Part shown: positions 7,304 through 13,873 of the stretch, piece by piece
Position numbering within the stretch: the first letter of the stretch is position 1
Layout of the letters: every line of letters begins with the position of its first letter
Origin: an uncultured Elusimicrobia bacterium
Lineage (GTDB): Bacteria; Elusimicrobiota; Elusimicrobia; Elusimicrobiales; UBA9959
Assembly (NCBI GenBank): GCA_903879915.1
Contig: CAIRNJ010000074.1
Location: forward strand, 1 to 39,746
Direction: 5' to 3'
DNA length: 39,746 nt
Notes under the pieces: model-generated
The model's input: only the letters and a program-made list of their open reading frames with translations
What the model was told of the DNA's origin: nothing
Database searches by the model: none
Program-made: the position numbers and the translations under genes

Positions 7304-7750
7304 ATGAGACTAGTAATAGGCGCCGACCACGCGGGTTTTGAAGCCAAGGAAAAGCTGAAGAAATTCCTCCAGGGCCTGGGCCACGACGTGGCCGATTTCG
7401 GCTGCTACTCGCTGGAGCCGGTGGATTTCCCCGACATTGCCCTGCTGGTCAGCGAGGCCGTGCGCAAGAAAGAATTCGACCGCGCCGTGCTGGTGGACGG
7501 CTTCAACGGTGCCATGCCGCTGGCCGCCAATAAAGTGCACGGCATCCGCGCCGTGGCCGCCTACGACACTATTTCCGCCCGCTTCGCCGCCGCCCACGAG
7601 GACTGCAACGTGCTGTGCCTGGGCGGCAAAACGCACGGCGAACTGGCCCTGCAGGAAATGATCAAGGTCTGGCTGAACACCCCTTTCGAAGGCGGTAAGT
7701 ACCAGAAGCGGCTGGATAAAATAACCGCCATAGAAGAGCGCTGCTGTTAA
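7304..7750 (+). CDS. RpiB/LacAB-family sugar-phosphate isomerase homologue with altered active site
   Basis: 148 residues, typical RpiB length. The fold signature is clear: MRLVIGADHAGFEAKEKL, AANKVHGIRAV, HEDCNVLCLGGK and a C-terminal GGKYQKRLDKI. The catalytic loop differs: the canonical C-G-T-G-I-G-M-S-I-A-A-N-K reads D-G-F-N-G-A-M-P-L-A-A-N-K, so the base Cys is Asp (D65) and the anion-hole residues change. A phosphate-binding Arg near the C-terminus appears as Lys (K132). H9 and H98 are kept. Ribose-5-phosphate isomerase activity is therefore doubtful. It may act on a different sugar phosphate or with a different base. Its place between shell genes links it to the compartment. The family is certain, the reaction is not. 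Confidence 0.85.
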   Translation: MRLVIGADHAGFEAKEKLKKFLQGLGHDVADFGCYSLEPVDFPDIALLVSEAVRKKEFDRAVLVDGFNGAMPLAANKVHGIRAVAAYDTISARFAAAHEDCNVLCLGGKTHGELALQEMIKVWLNTPFEGGKYQKRLDKITAIEERCC

Positions 7751-7751
7751 G

Positions 7752-7786
7752 AATCGGGTATCGAGAGTCGAGGGTCGGGAGTCGAG
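7752..7786. repeat. Degenerate 7-bp tandem repeats before the second BMC-P
   Basis: Five units in the 70-bp gap after the RpiB-like gene: AATCGGG, TATCGAG, AGTCGAG, GGTCGGG, AGTCGAG. They have the same orientation and consensus (NRTCGRG) as the first cluster at 4895. The sequence continues into CGTAGCGAG and then a poor ribosome site. Confidence 0.75.
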
Positions 7787-7820
7787 CGTAGCGAGACTAT
7801 CTTGTCTCGGATAAGAGTTT

Positions 7821-8120
7821 ATGAAACAGGCAAAGGTCATCGGCCGGGTGTTCTGCTCACGCCAGTGCTGCGGCATGGAGAGCAAGACCCTGCTGCTTAT
7901 ACAGCCTTTGGACTGGGAAACGGATAAGCCGGCCGGCGACCCGCTGGTGGCCGGGGATACCGTGGGAGCCGGCGCGGGAGAAACCGTATTCTTCGTGGCC
8001 TCCCGGGAAGCCATCCTGGCCTTCGAAGGCTGGGAGGGCGAGACGGCCGTCGGCACGCCGCTGCCGCCGGTGGACGCCGCGATAGTAGGTATAATCGACG
8101 GCAAGAATTTAAAAGTTTGA
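7821..8120 (+). CDS. BMC-P pentameric vertex protein (EutN/CcmL family), second copy
   Basis: 99 residues. It opens QAKVIGRVFCSRQCCGM, then TLLLIQPLDW, AGDTVGAGAGETVFFVASREA and a C-terminal AAIVGIIDGKNLKV, all in register with the EutN/CcmL fold. The hairpin after the first strand carries three Cys (C12, C16, C17), absent in the other two copies. Only a weak AAGAG ribosome site lies before the ATG, and a 7-bp repeat cluster fills the upstream gap, so low translation is likely. This would fit a protein needed at about 60 chains per shell. Confidence 0.92.
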   Translation: MKQAKVIGRVFCSRQCCGMESKTLLLIQPLDWETDKPAGDPLVAGDTVGAGAGETVFFVASREAILAFEGWEGETAVGTPLPPVDAAIVGIIDGKNLKV

Positions 8121-8135
8121 TTTAGAGTTTTCGCG

Positions 8136-8170
8136 ATTCTCGATTCTGGATTCTTGATTTTAGGTTTCGG
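8136..8170. repeat. Degenerate 7-bp tandem repeats (reverse orientation) before the third BMC-P
   Basis: Units ATTCTCG, ATTCTGG, ATTCTTG, ATTTTAG and GTTTCGG fill the 59-bp gap between the second and third BMC-P genes. They read as the reverse complement of the clusters at 4895 and 7752 and match the orientation of 4954-4988, so RNA from this gap could pair with the upstream cluster across the second BMC-P gene. Confidence 0.75.
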
Positions 8171-8179
8171 ATTGACTAT

Positions 8180-8473
8180 ATGTTCATAGCGAAAGTTATC
8201 GGTAACGTCTGGGCCACGCGCAAGCACGCGGGGCTGAAGAACGCCACGCTGCTGCTGGTGAAGGCCGTTGACCCGCTGGACAAGAACAAGCTGACGGGCG
8301 AGGCCACGCTGGCGCTGGACGGCCACCAGGGCGCGGGCGTGGGCGACACGGTTTTGATAGTGGACGAAGGCGGTTCGGCGCGGAAGATCTTGAAGAATTC
8401 CAAAGCCCCGGTACGCACGGTGATAGCCGGCATTGTGGATACGGTCCACATAACAGGAGAGAAAACCATATGA
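8180..8473 (+). CDS. BMC-P pentameric vertex protein (EutN/CcmL family), third copy
   Basis: 97 residues. Signature segments are [51 protein letters not shown] and [11 protein letters not shown]. It resembles the first copy (5003) more than the second. The ribosome site before the ATG is poor, and the gap upstream holds 7-bp repeats. Its stop overlaps the DeoC start (ATGA at 8470-8473), and the DeoC ribosome site lies inside its last codons, so translation of DeoC is probably coupled to this gene. Confidence 0.94.
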   Translation: MFIAKVIGNVWATRKHAGLKNATLLLVKAVDPLDKNKLTGEATLALDGHQGAGVGDTVLIVDEGGSARKILKNSKAPVRTVIAGIVDTVHITGEKTI

Positions 8474-9450
8474 ACGACGAAGATATTAAAAAAATAGCGG
8501 CCGAAGTGGCCCGGATAATGAAAGGCGGCGGCCAGCAGGCCCCCAGGCAGACGCTGGGCGATTCCGTGAACATCGGCTCCGCCGGCAAGGTTTTCCAGCA
8601 CCCGCTGGTGAACAACCAGGGCGCGGCCCCGGCTAAACCCTGCTCCGCGCAGGGCGACTGTCGGCTCGAGGAGAACACCTGCAGTTCCTCCTGCCAGAAA
8701 TGCAACCCGCTCTCCAATTATACGGCCCAGCAGGTGAAGGCCAGCGCCGACCGCGTGAGCTTCTGCAACCCCAACGAGGCCAGCACCTCCATTGCCGGCA
8801 TGATAGACCATACCCTGCTCAAGGCCAACGCCACGCAGGAAGAGATAGGCAAATTGTGCGAGGAAGCCCGTAAATACCGCTTCGCTTCCGTCTGCGTGAA
8901 CCCCGGCTACGTGGCCATGTCCGCCCGGCTGCTCAGGGGCAGCTGCGTTAAGGTTTGCACCGTTATCGGCTTCCCGCTGGGTTCGACCACCCCCACGGTA
9001 AAAGCTATAGAAGCCCGCGACGCCATAGCCAACGGCGCTGAGGAAATAGACATGGTGATAAATATCGGCGCCTTGAAATCCGGCAACGACCAGCTGGTGC
9101 TGGACGATATAAAGGCCGTGCGCGAAGCCACCCGCGGCAAACTGCTTAAAGTAATTCTTGAAACTTCGTACCTGACCAAGGACGAAAAGATCCGCGCCTG
9201 CAAAATGTCCAAGCTGGCGCAGGCCGACTTCGTGAAAACCTCCACCGGCTTCGGTTCCGGCGGCGCCACGCCGGAAGACGTGGCCCTGATGCGCGAGACC
9301 GTGGGCCCCGAGATGGGCGTGAAAGCCTCCGGCGGCATCAAGGACGCCAAGATAGCCGAGGCCATGATAAAGGCCGGCGCCAACCGCCTGGGCACCAGCG
9401 CGAGCATCGCCATAATTTCCGGCGGCGAGGCCGCGAAGGGGCAGTACTAA
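8470..9450 (+). CDS. deoC: Deoxyribose-5-phosphate aldolase with encapsulation peptide and Cys-rich linker
   Basis: 326 residues, about 105 more than a standard DeoC. It cleaves 2-deoxyribose-5-phosphate to glyceraldehyde-3-phosphate and acetaldehyde by a Schiff base. The catalytic domain (about 108-320) keeps D194 in [14 protein letters not shown], Schiff-base K256 in [12 protein letters not shown] and K285 in GVKASGGI. Residues 1-20 are an amphipathic helix ([13 protein letters not shown] core) followed by Gly/Gln/Pro, an encapsulation peptide matching that of the aldehyde dehydrogenase. Residues 58-78 hold five Cys (58, 64, 71, 75, 78), ending C-x3-C-x2-C, which could bind zinc or an iron-sulfur cluster or form disulfides. 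It is the signature enzyme of the locus. The role of the Cys region is unknown. Confidence 0.95.
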   Translation: MNDEDIKKIAAEVARIMKGGGQQAPRQTLGDSVNIGSAGKVFQHPLVNNQGAAPAKPCSAQGDCRLEENTCSSSCQKCNPLSNYTAQQVKASADRVSFCNPNEASTSIAGMIDHTLLKANATQEEIGKLCEEARKYRFASVCVNPGYVAMSARLLRGSCVKVCTVIGFPLGSTTPTVKAIEARDAIANGAEEIDMVINIGALKSGNDQLVLDDIKAVREATRGKLLKVILETSYLTKDEKIRACKMSKLAQADFVKTSTGFGSGGATPEDVALMRETVGPEMGVKASGGIKDAKIAEAMIKAGANRLGTSASIAIISGGEAAKGQY

Positions 9451-9465
9451 GTATAAGGAGCGAAT

Positions 9466-9762
9466 ATGTCAGAACCCAAAGAAGCGCTTGGAATGATAGA
9501 GACCAAAGGTTTCATAGGCATGATAGAAGCCTCTGACGCCATGAGCAAGGCCGCCAAGGTGCGCCTGCTCGGCTACGAGAAGATAGGCTCGGGCTACGTC
9601 ACCACGCTGTGCGTGGGCGAAGTGGGCGCCGTGCGGGCCGCCGTGGAAGCCGGCGCCGCCGCCGCGCAGAAGGCCGGGGAGCTGGTGGGGATGCACGTGA
9701 TACCGCGCCCCTCCGACGACCTGGACAAATATCTGGCCAAGATCTCGGTGAAAGTAAGTTAA
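9466..9762 (+). CDS. BMC-H hexameric shell protein (second copy)
   Basis: 98 residues, one BMC domain: [19 protein letters not shown], then [27 protein letters not shown] and [13 protein letters not shown]. It differs from the first copy in the segment after the pore loop ([11 protein letters not shown] versus [11 protein letters not shown]), which adds a Cys and removes an Arg, so mixed facets with distinct surface properties are possible. An AAGGAG site precedes the ATG. It closes the run of shell genes and is followed by a hairpin. Confidence 0.96.
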   Translation: MSEPKEALGMIETKGFIGMIEASDAMSKAAKVRLLGYEKIGSGYVTTLCVGEVGAVRAAVEAGAAAAQKAGELVGMHVIPRPSDDLDKYLAKISVKVS

Positions 9763-9773
9763 GAACGCCGGAC

Positions 9774-9814
9774 GGCCGGACGGTTTTTAAGGCGTACGCC
9801 TTAGCCGTCCGGTC
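9774..9814. promoter_or_regulatory. Hairpin in the gap before the small terminal gene
   Basis: CCGGACGG (9776-9783) pairs with CCGTCCGG (9805-9812), extendable by two pairs to 9774 and 9814. The loop contains AAGGCGTACGCCTT (9789-9802), itself a perfect palindrome. It starts 11 bp after the BMC-H stop and ends 5 bp before the next ATG, where no ribosome site is visible. It could stabilise the upstream mRNA end, attenuate transcription or mask the start. There is no T-tract after it. Confidence 0.65.
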
Positions 9815-9819
9815 CACCC

Positions 9820-10065
9820 ATGCTCACCAAAGGCGCGATAGAGGACCTGATAGCGGAGCACCTTTTCCGGGGAAAACCGGGAGGGGCCGCGCCTGCGCCT
9901 AAGAAGGTTCCGGAGCTTGAACACAGGGTGTTCCTCAGCGATTTCGAGCTCAGGGCAATGATAACGGCGGGGGGCAGGTCAATAAAAGTCCCGGCCAACG
10001 CCATAATCAGCCCGTTGGCGCTGGATTGGATAGAGTATAACGGCATAGAGCTGATCCGCGGATAA
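9820..10065 (+). CDS. Small microcompartment-associated protein: helix plus EutQ/EutT-N-like segment
   Basis: 81 residues, function unknown. Residues 2-17 (LTKGAIEDLIAEHLFR) form a short amphipathic helix followed by a Gly/Ala/Pro-rich linker (18-31), the layout of an encapsulation peptide. Residues 36-79 read R-V-F-L-S-D-F-E-L-R, then a Gly-Gly turn, I-K-V-P, and A-I-I-S-P-L-A-x-D with N-G-I-E-L. This resembles, from memory, the N-terminal segment of EutQ and EutT (pattern hydrophobic-T-x-x-D-I-R ... I-I-T-P-x-A-R). No cupin or adenosyltransferase domain follows. It is the last gene of the operon, lacks a visible ribosome site and follows a hairpin. A scaffold or shell-cargo adaptor is a guess. 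Confidence 0.7.
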   Translation: MLTKGAIEDLIAEHLFRGKPGGAAPAPKKVPELEHRVFLSDFELRAMITAGGRSIKVPANAIISPLALDWIEYNGIELIRG

Positions 10066-10144
10066 GGCGCGGGGGCGCAGTTACGGCGGGCGTTCCCGCG
10101 GCAGGGGGTAGCAGTTGATTTCCGCCGCATTCAGGAGGAGAAAG

Positions 10145-11572
10145 ATGAGCAGGTATAAAATGTTCGCAGCGCTGCCTTTTTTAGCGGTTTCGTTCTCCGG
10201 CTTTTTCGCCGCCGCCGCTTCTGCGCAGCAGCAGATGCCGCCGGAGATGGCCGCCGCAGCCTCTACCCAGATAGAGCCGGTGCTGTCAGAGTCGCCAGAG
10301 AAGCCGCTGGAACAGCCCCTCGCGGCCGCCGCCGCCGAGGCCGCTCCGGCAGCCCAGCCCGCCGCGGCGCCGGCGGAAGCAGCCGCTTCCGCTCCCGGCA
10401 TAGCCGCCGTAGAATGGGATTTTCTGAAGCTTAACGGCGAAAACAAGGACGAGGACGTTCTGGAAGCCCTGCTGCCACAGGTGGCGGCCTGGCTCAGGAC
10501 CTATCCGGACAATGAAGCCGCGGACGAAGCCCTGCTGCTGAAAGCGAACCTGCACCTGAAGCTGGGCGACCACAGAGCGGCCATACTCGACCTCGGCAAG
10601 CTGCTGCAGGAGTATCCCGGTTCCAAAGCCAGCCCGGCGGCCCTCCAGCTGCTGAGCATCACCGCCGACAAGAAGCTGAGCAAGCGGGAAAAAGCCCTGC
10701 TGCTGGAGATAGCCAAAGCTTCCAAAGGCGGCGGCAAGGCCGATAGGCTCGCTGCTTTCCTCGGCGAAATGGCCGCCAGGTTCGGGCAGGAATTCTATGC
10801 GCCGCTGACCGCGGAATTCAACGACTTCTTCGAAAGGTTCCCCGGTTACGCCGGGCGGGACGCGCTGGAGCTGACCCTCGGAACGCTTTATTCCCAGAAA
10901 AAAGAGTTCGTGCAGGCCAGGCTGGCATACGAGAAGCTGATCCATATTTACCCCGACAGCGCCCTGATAGCCCGCGCCAAGCGGCTGCTGGGCGACGTGC
11001 TGGCCGAGGACCTCAAGGAATATTTCGCCGCCATAAAAGTGTACAGGGACATAACCGAAAGGTTTCCCGGCACCGACGAGGCGTGGGCGGCCTACGCCCA
11101 GCTGCCCAGGCTTACCGAGCGGCAGAAACAGTACACCCTGGCCGTGGAGGTGTACGAGAACATCATAAAGCTTTACCCGGAGAAGCCCGAGGCGCGCAGC
11201 GCCTATAAGTCGGAGGCGCGCGTGCTGCGCGAAGAGATGTCCAAGCCCGCCGAGGCCATAGCCGTGCTCAACCGGCTGGCCGACAAATACAAGGACGAGA
11301 GCGCGGTAGAGGAGCTTTACCTGGCCGCCGAAATAGCTAGGAAGGACTCGAAGGACCTGGAGACCGAGGTGAAGATGTACGACCGCATAGCGGCCGATTA
11401 TGCCGGCGGCAAGGAAGCGCCCAAGGCGCTGCTGGCGGCCGGGCAGGCTTTCGAGAAAATAAAGAACACGGATAAAGCCAGGGAATATTACGAGAAGATA
11501 GTTAAAGATTATCCCGAGGATCCGCTGGCCAAGAAGGCGCAGAAATATATAGACGCGCTGTTAAAGAGCTAG
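10145..11572 (+). CDS. Exported TPR-repeat protein, unknown function
   Basis: 475 residues from ATG 10145, chosen because AGGAGGAG lies 4 bp ahead; upstream in-frame starts lack it. A signal peptide (about residues 1-27, ending AAAASA before QQQM) is followed by a long Ala/Pro/Glu-rich disordered stretch (to about 95), then tetratricopeptide repeats to the C-terminus with recurrent A-x-x-x-Y-x-x-I and Y-P-x-x patterns, as in YbgF/BamD-like periplasmic scaffolds. It probably acts in the periplasm or at the outer membrane as a protein-protein adaptor. It is followed by a strong terminator. Whether it is co-transcribed with the microcompartment genes is unclear, since no terminator was seen between them. 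Confidence 0.82.
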   Translation: MSRYKMFAALPFLAVSFSGFFAAAASAQQQMPPEMAAAASTQIEPVLSESPEKPLEQPLAAAAAEAAPAAQPAAAPAEAAASAPGIAAVEWDFLKLNGENKDEDVLEALLPQVAAWLRTYPDNEAADEALLLKANLHLKLGDHRAAILDLGKLLQEYPGSKASPAALQLLSITADKKLSKREKALLLEIAKASKGGGKADRLAAFLGEMAARFGQEFYAPLTAEFNDFFERFPGYAGRDALELTLGTLYSQKKEFVQARLAYEKLIHIYPDSALIARAKRLLGDVLAEDLKEYFAAIKVYRDITERFPGTDEAWAAYAQLPRLTERQKQYTLAVEVYENIIKLYPEKPEARSAYKSEARVLREEMSKPAEAIAVLNRLADKYKDESAVEELYLAAEIARKDSKDLETEVKMYDRIAADYAGGKEAPKALLAAGQAFEKIKNTDKAREYYEKIVKDYPEDPLAKKAQKYIDALLKS

Positions 11573-11595
11573 CCGGAACCAGCGCGTTGTCGGAT

Positions 11596-11633
11596 GACCG
11601 CCGCCCCCCCAAAGGGCGGCGGTCCTTTTTTTT
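11596..11633 (+). terminator. Rho-independent terminator after the TPR gene
   Basis: GACCGCCGCCC (11596-11606) pairs perfectly with GGGCGGCGGTC (11614-11624) around a 7-nt loop, then C and eight T. A textbook terminator that ends the run started at 3119 or at the TPR gene. Confidence 0.95.
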
Positions 11634-11669
11634 GCCCTGTTGGGCCCGGGTCTCTGGGCCTTTTGACAC

Positions 11670-11703
11670 TTACCGCTTTCACCGGGGCCTGTTACACTAT
11701 AAC
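11670..11703 (+). promoter_or_regulatory. Possible promoter of the secreted-protein pair
   Basis: GTTACACTATA is present with TACACT (11693-11698) as -10 and a weak TTACCG at 11670-11675 as -35 (17-bp spacing). The same GTTACACTAT core appears in the small-RNA promoter at 17045. A perfect TTGACA at 11663 lies 24 bp from the -10, too far for normal use. The site falls right after a terminator, which supports a new transcription start here. Confidence 0.45.
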
Positions 11704-11718
11704 CAGCAAAAGGCAATT

Positions 11719-12978
11719 ATGAAAAAAACAATTCTGGCGGTAACGGCGGCACTGATGGTCCCGATGGGCGTCCTGGCCGGCGGCTTCGATCTGAATTCGA
11801 TGAACCTTTCCAGCCTGAAGGCTTCACAGCCCGAAGCCGTGGAAATGAGCATGCCGGTACCGCAGGAAATAGCCGGCTTCAACAAATCCCCCAATATCCC
11901 CGCTGCCGCGCTGGATATGACCATAAAGCTGCCGTTCAAAGCCCTTGGCGAGCGCCTTTACGGGCTGACGGACGTTAAGATAGCCCCCCTGGACGCTTCC
12001 GCCCCGGTGCTTTACCGCCAGGGCGGACATATAGCTTTCAGCAACGTGTCGGTGGACTATAACGGCATCGTGGTAGAGCCTACCGTGCTGATGAAGATCT
12101 ACTTCGAAGGCAACAACAGGCTGGCCATTACGGTCGTCAGCGTAGAGGCCGATATGGTCTTCGGCCCCAAGAGCGTGATAAACAAAGACGAACTGATGGA
12201 AATGCTGATGACCAAGATCACCAACGGCATGACCAGGGCCATGGACGCCGCTTTCACCGCCAATAAAGTGAAGCTCCGCGCCGCGGACGTGCTCCGGTTC
12301 GCCTACGACAGGAAAAGCTGGACCATGCGCGCGGCCGTCACCCCCAATTTCGTGGCCCCGCTGCTGCCCGGCCTTATATCGGATGTTAACCTTACCGCTT
12401 TCACCTTCGACGGCACCGGCTTCGCCCTCAGCGTGAAGTCGGGCTCCGCGGCGTCCATAGCGCAGCTGCCCGGCTATAACCTGGCCATTTCGGACGGCCT
12501 GATAACCAACTTCGTGGCCCAGTACACCAAGGGCTCGGATTTCAACCTGAAGCCCGAAGGCCGCGACGGCGGCGTGAAGTTCCGCGGCGACGCCCGCATG
12601 GAAGTGGCCGGCAAGGCGCTGGTCACCAGCCTGCCGCTGAAGCCCAACGTGTATTTCAAGGCCGAGATGCTGCCCACGCTCGTCCGCCAGAACGTGATAA
12701 CCCTGCGCTTCGAGAAAATTACCGTGGACAAGGCTTACGGCATAGGCGTGCCGGGCTTCGTGAGCAACTGGCTGCAGGGCACTATGATCTCCGGCGTGAT
12801 GGATACCCTCCTTACCAACGCCGACCTGGCCAAAGTGGTAACCGCCCGCAAGCTGGACGACAAGACCGTGGAGCTGACGCTTAAGAACAGCGCTTTCCTG
12901 CCCTCTTTCGCCAAAGGCGCGCTGATAAAGAACCTTAAGATAGGCAACGGCCTGCTGTACCTCGGTTTCGAGCTGTAA
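11719..12978 (+). CDS. Secreted protein, unknown function (long paralogue)
   Basis: 419 residues from ATG 11719. A frame extends further upstream but through the terminator, so that extension is rejected. MKKTILAVTAALMVPMGVLA is a signal peptide. The N-terminal half (about 65-250) matches the next gene: L-D-M-T-I-K-L-P-F-K-A-L, F-S-N-V-S-V-D-Y-N-G-I-V, and a closing G-F-A-L-S-V-K. The C-terminal half (250-419) is unique to this copy and also beta-rich. The long alternating hydrophobic strands recall periplasmic lipid-binding or TULIP-like folds, but no motif proves this. Probably periplasmic. It forms a two-gene unit, 18 bp before its paralogue. Confidence 0.75.
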   Translation: MKKTILAVTAALMVPMGVLAGGFDLNSMNLSSLKASQPEAVEMSMPVPQEIAGFNKSPNIPAAALDMTIKLPFKALGERLYGLTDVKIAPLDASAPVLYRQGGHIAFSNVSVDYNGIVVEPTVLMKIYFEGNNRLAITVVSVEADMVFGPKSVINKDELMEMLMTKITNGMTRAMDAAFTANKVKLRAADVLRFAYDRKSWTMRAAVTPNFVAPLLPGLISDVNLTAFTFDGTGFALSVKSGSAASIAQLPGYNLAISDGLITNFVAQYTKGSDFNLKPEGRDGGVKFRGDARMEVAGKALVTSLPLKPNVYFKAEMLPTLVRQNVITLRFEKITVDKAYGIGVPGFVSNWLQGTMISGVMDTLLTNADLAKVVTARKLDDKTVELTLKNSAFLPSFAKGALIKNLKIGNGLLYLGFEL

Positions 12979-12996
12979 GGCACGGAGACTAAATTT

Positions 12997-13773
12997 ATGA
13001 AAAAAACCATCCTTCTTACCATGACGATAGCGGCGGCGCTGGCCGCGCGCGCTTCGGCTTCGGATTTCAGCCTGGACGGCTTCCGGGCCGCCGATATACC
13101 CGCCGGGGGCTACAGCTATAAGGCGGCGGCTCCGCAGCCGGCCGGGGACGACCTGATAGGCGTGGATATGACGGTGCGCGTTCCTTTCAAGGCCCTGAAA
13201 AAAGGCGTCGAGCATATGGCCGCCGGCGTGAGCGGGCTGACCATAATAGATCCCGCCGCGCCCGTGTTCACTAAGTCCGGCGAATTCCTGAAAATAAGCA
13301 ATATCCGGGTGGACGTTAACGGCATAGTTACGATCCCCGTGATAACGGCGAAGCCCTACCTTGAAAGCAAGGACCACGTGGCCGTACGCATACAGAAAGT
13401 GCAGGTGCACGCCTCCCTGGCCCCCGACGCCGGTACTTCCCCTAACTTCAAGCCCCTGGGCGACAGCCGCGCCGATGGCGATACCTGCGGCACCGAGCTC
13501 AACCAGGAAGAGATAATGATCATGGTCAGCAACGTCCTGATACAGAGCGCCTATGACGCCATCAACGAGGACCTGAGGGAAAAGAAGATCCCGCTGAAAG
13601 CGCAGCAGGTCATCAATATGAAGTATAACCCGAAAGATTGGACCATCCGCGCCACCGTGTCGGCCAAGATAGTGGATTACTTCATCCCCGCCGGCATAGT
13701 GGGGGAGTTCCACCTTACCGGCGTCGCCATGGGCGCCACCGGGCTGGTGCTGAGCGTCCAGACCGCGCAATAA
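12997..13773 (+). CDS. Secreted protein, unknown function (short paralogue)
   Basis: 258 residues with a signal peptide ending ARASA before SDF. It is homologous to the first half of the preceding gene: V-D-M-T-V-R-V-P-F-K-A-L-K, I-S-N-I-R-V-D-V-N-G-I-V, W-T-I-R-A and the ending G-L-V-L-S-V-Q. A segment with one Cys and acidic residues (about 145-165) is inserted relative to the longer copy. The pair looks like a tandem duplication in which one copy gained or the other lost a C-terminal domain. A strong bidirectional terminator follows. Function unknown; periplasmic binding or structural role is a guess. Confidence 0.75.
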   Translation: MKKTILLTMTIAAALAARASASDFSLDGFRAADIPAGGYSYKAAAPQPAGDDLIGVDMTVRVPFKALKKGVEHMAAGVSGLTIIDPAAPVFTKSGEFLKISNIRVDVNGIVTIPVITAKPYLESKDHVAVRIQKVQVHASLAPDAGTSPNFKPLGDSRADGDTCGTELNQEEIMIMVSNVLIQSAYDAINEDLREKKIPLKAQQVINMKYNPKDWTIRATVSAKIVDYFIPAGIVGEFHLTGVAMGATGLVLSVQTAQ

Positions 13774-13787
13774 CCTCCTGTTAGCGG

Positions 13788-13824
13788 AAAGAAACGCCGG
13801 CCCCCGGGCCGGCTTTCTTTTTTT
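13788..13824. terminator. Rho-independent terminator after the paralogue pair
   Basis: GCCGGCCC (13796-13803) pairs with GGGCCGGC (13806-13813) around a tight 2-nt loop, extended beyond one bulged C by AAAGAAA/TTTCTTT, then a run of T. The A-rich left flank means it could also act on the other strand. Confidence 0.92.
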
Positions 13825-13843
13825 CCGCCGGAAAAAACGCAAA

Positions 13844-13852
13844 TGGTATAAT
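13844..13852 (+). promoter_or_regulatory. Extended -10 promoter of the Pif1 helicase gene
   Basis: TGG directly followed by TATAAT (13847-13852) is an extended -10 element. No good -35 is seen at 16-18 bp. The ATG is only 21 bp downstream, so the leader would be about 14 nt, and no ribosome site is visible in it. Confidence 0.55.
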
Positions 13853-13873
13853 TGCCGTTCCCAGAATAATTAT

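Noticed and set aside
11663-11698. Perfect TTGACA as -35 for the TACACT at 11693
   Set aside because: The spacer is 24 bp, well outside the 16-18 bp used by sigma-70-type RNA polymerase. A weaker -35 at 11670 fits better.
11824-13842. 672-codon open frame on the minus strand opposite the two secreted-protein genes
   Set aside because: Its codons are the complement of two genes with signal peptides, ribosome sites and homology to each other. The product is rich in H, G, R and Q with no domain, the usual look of antisense frames in GC-rich DNA. Others at 13781-15361, 19655-21538 and 29133-30752 are rejected for the same reason.
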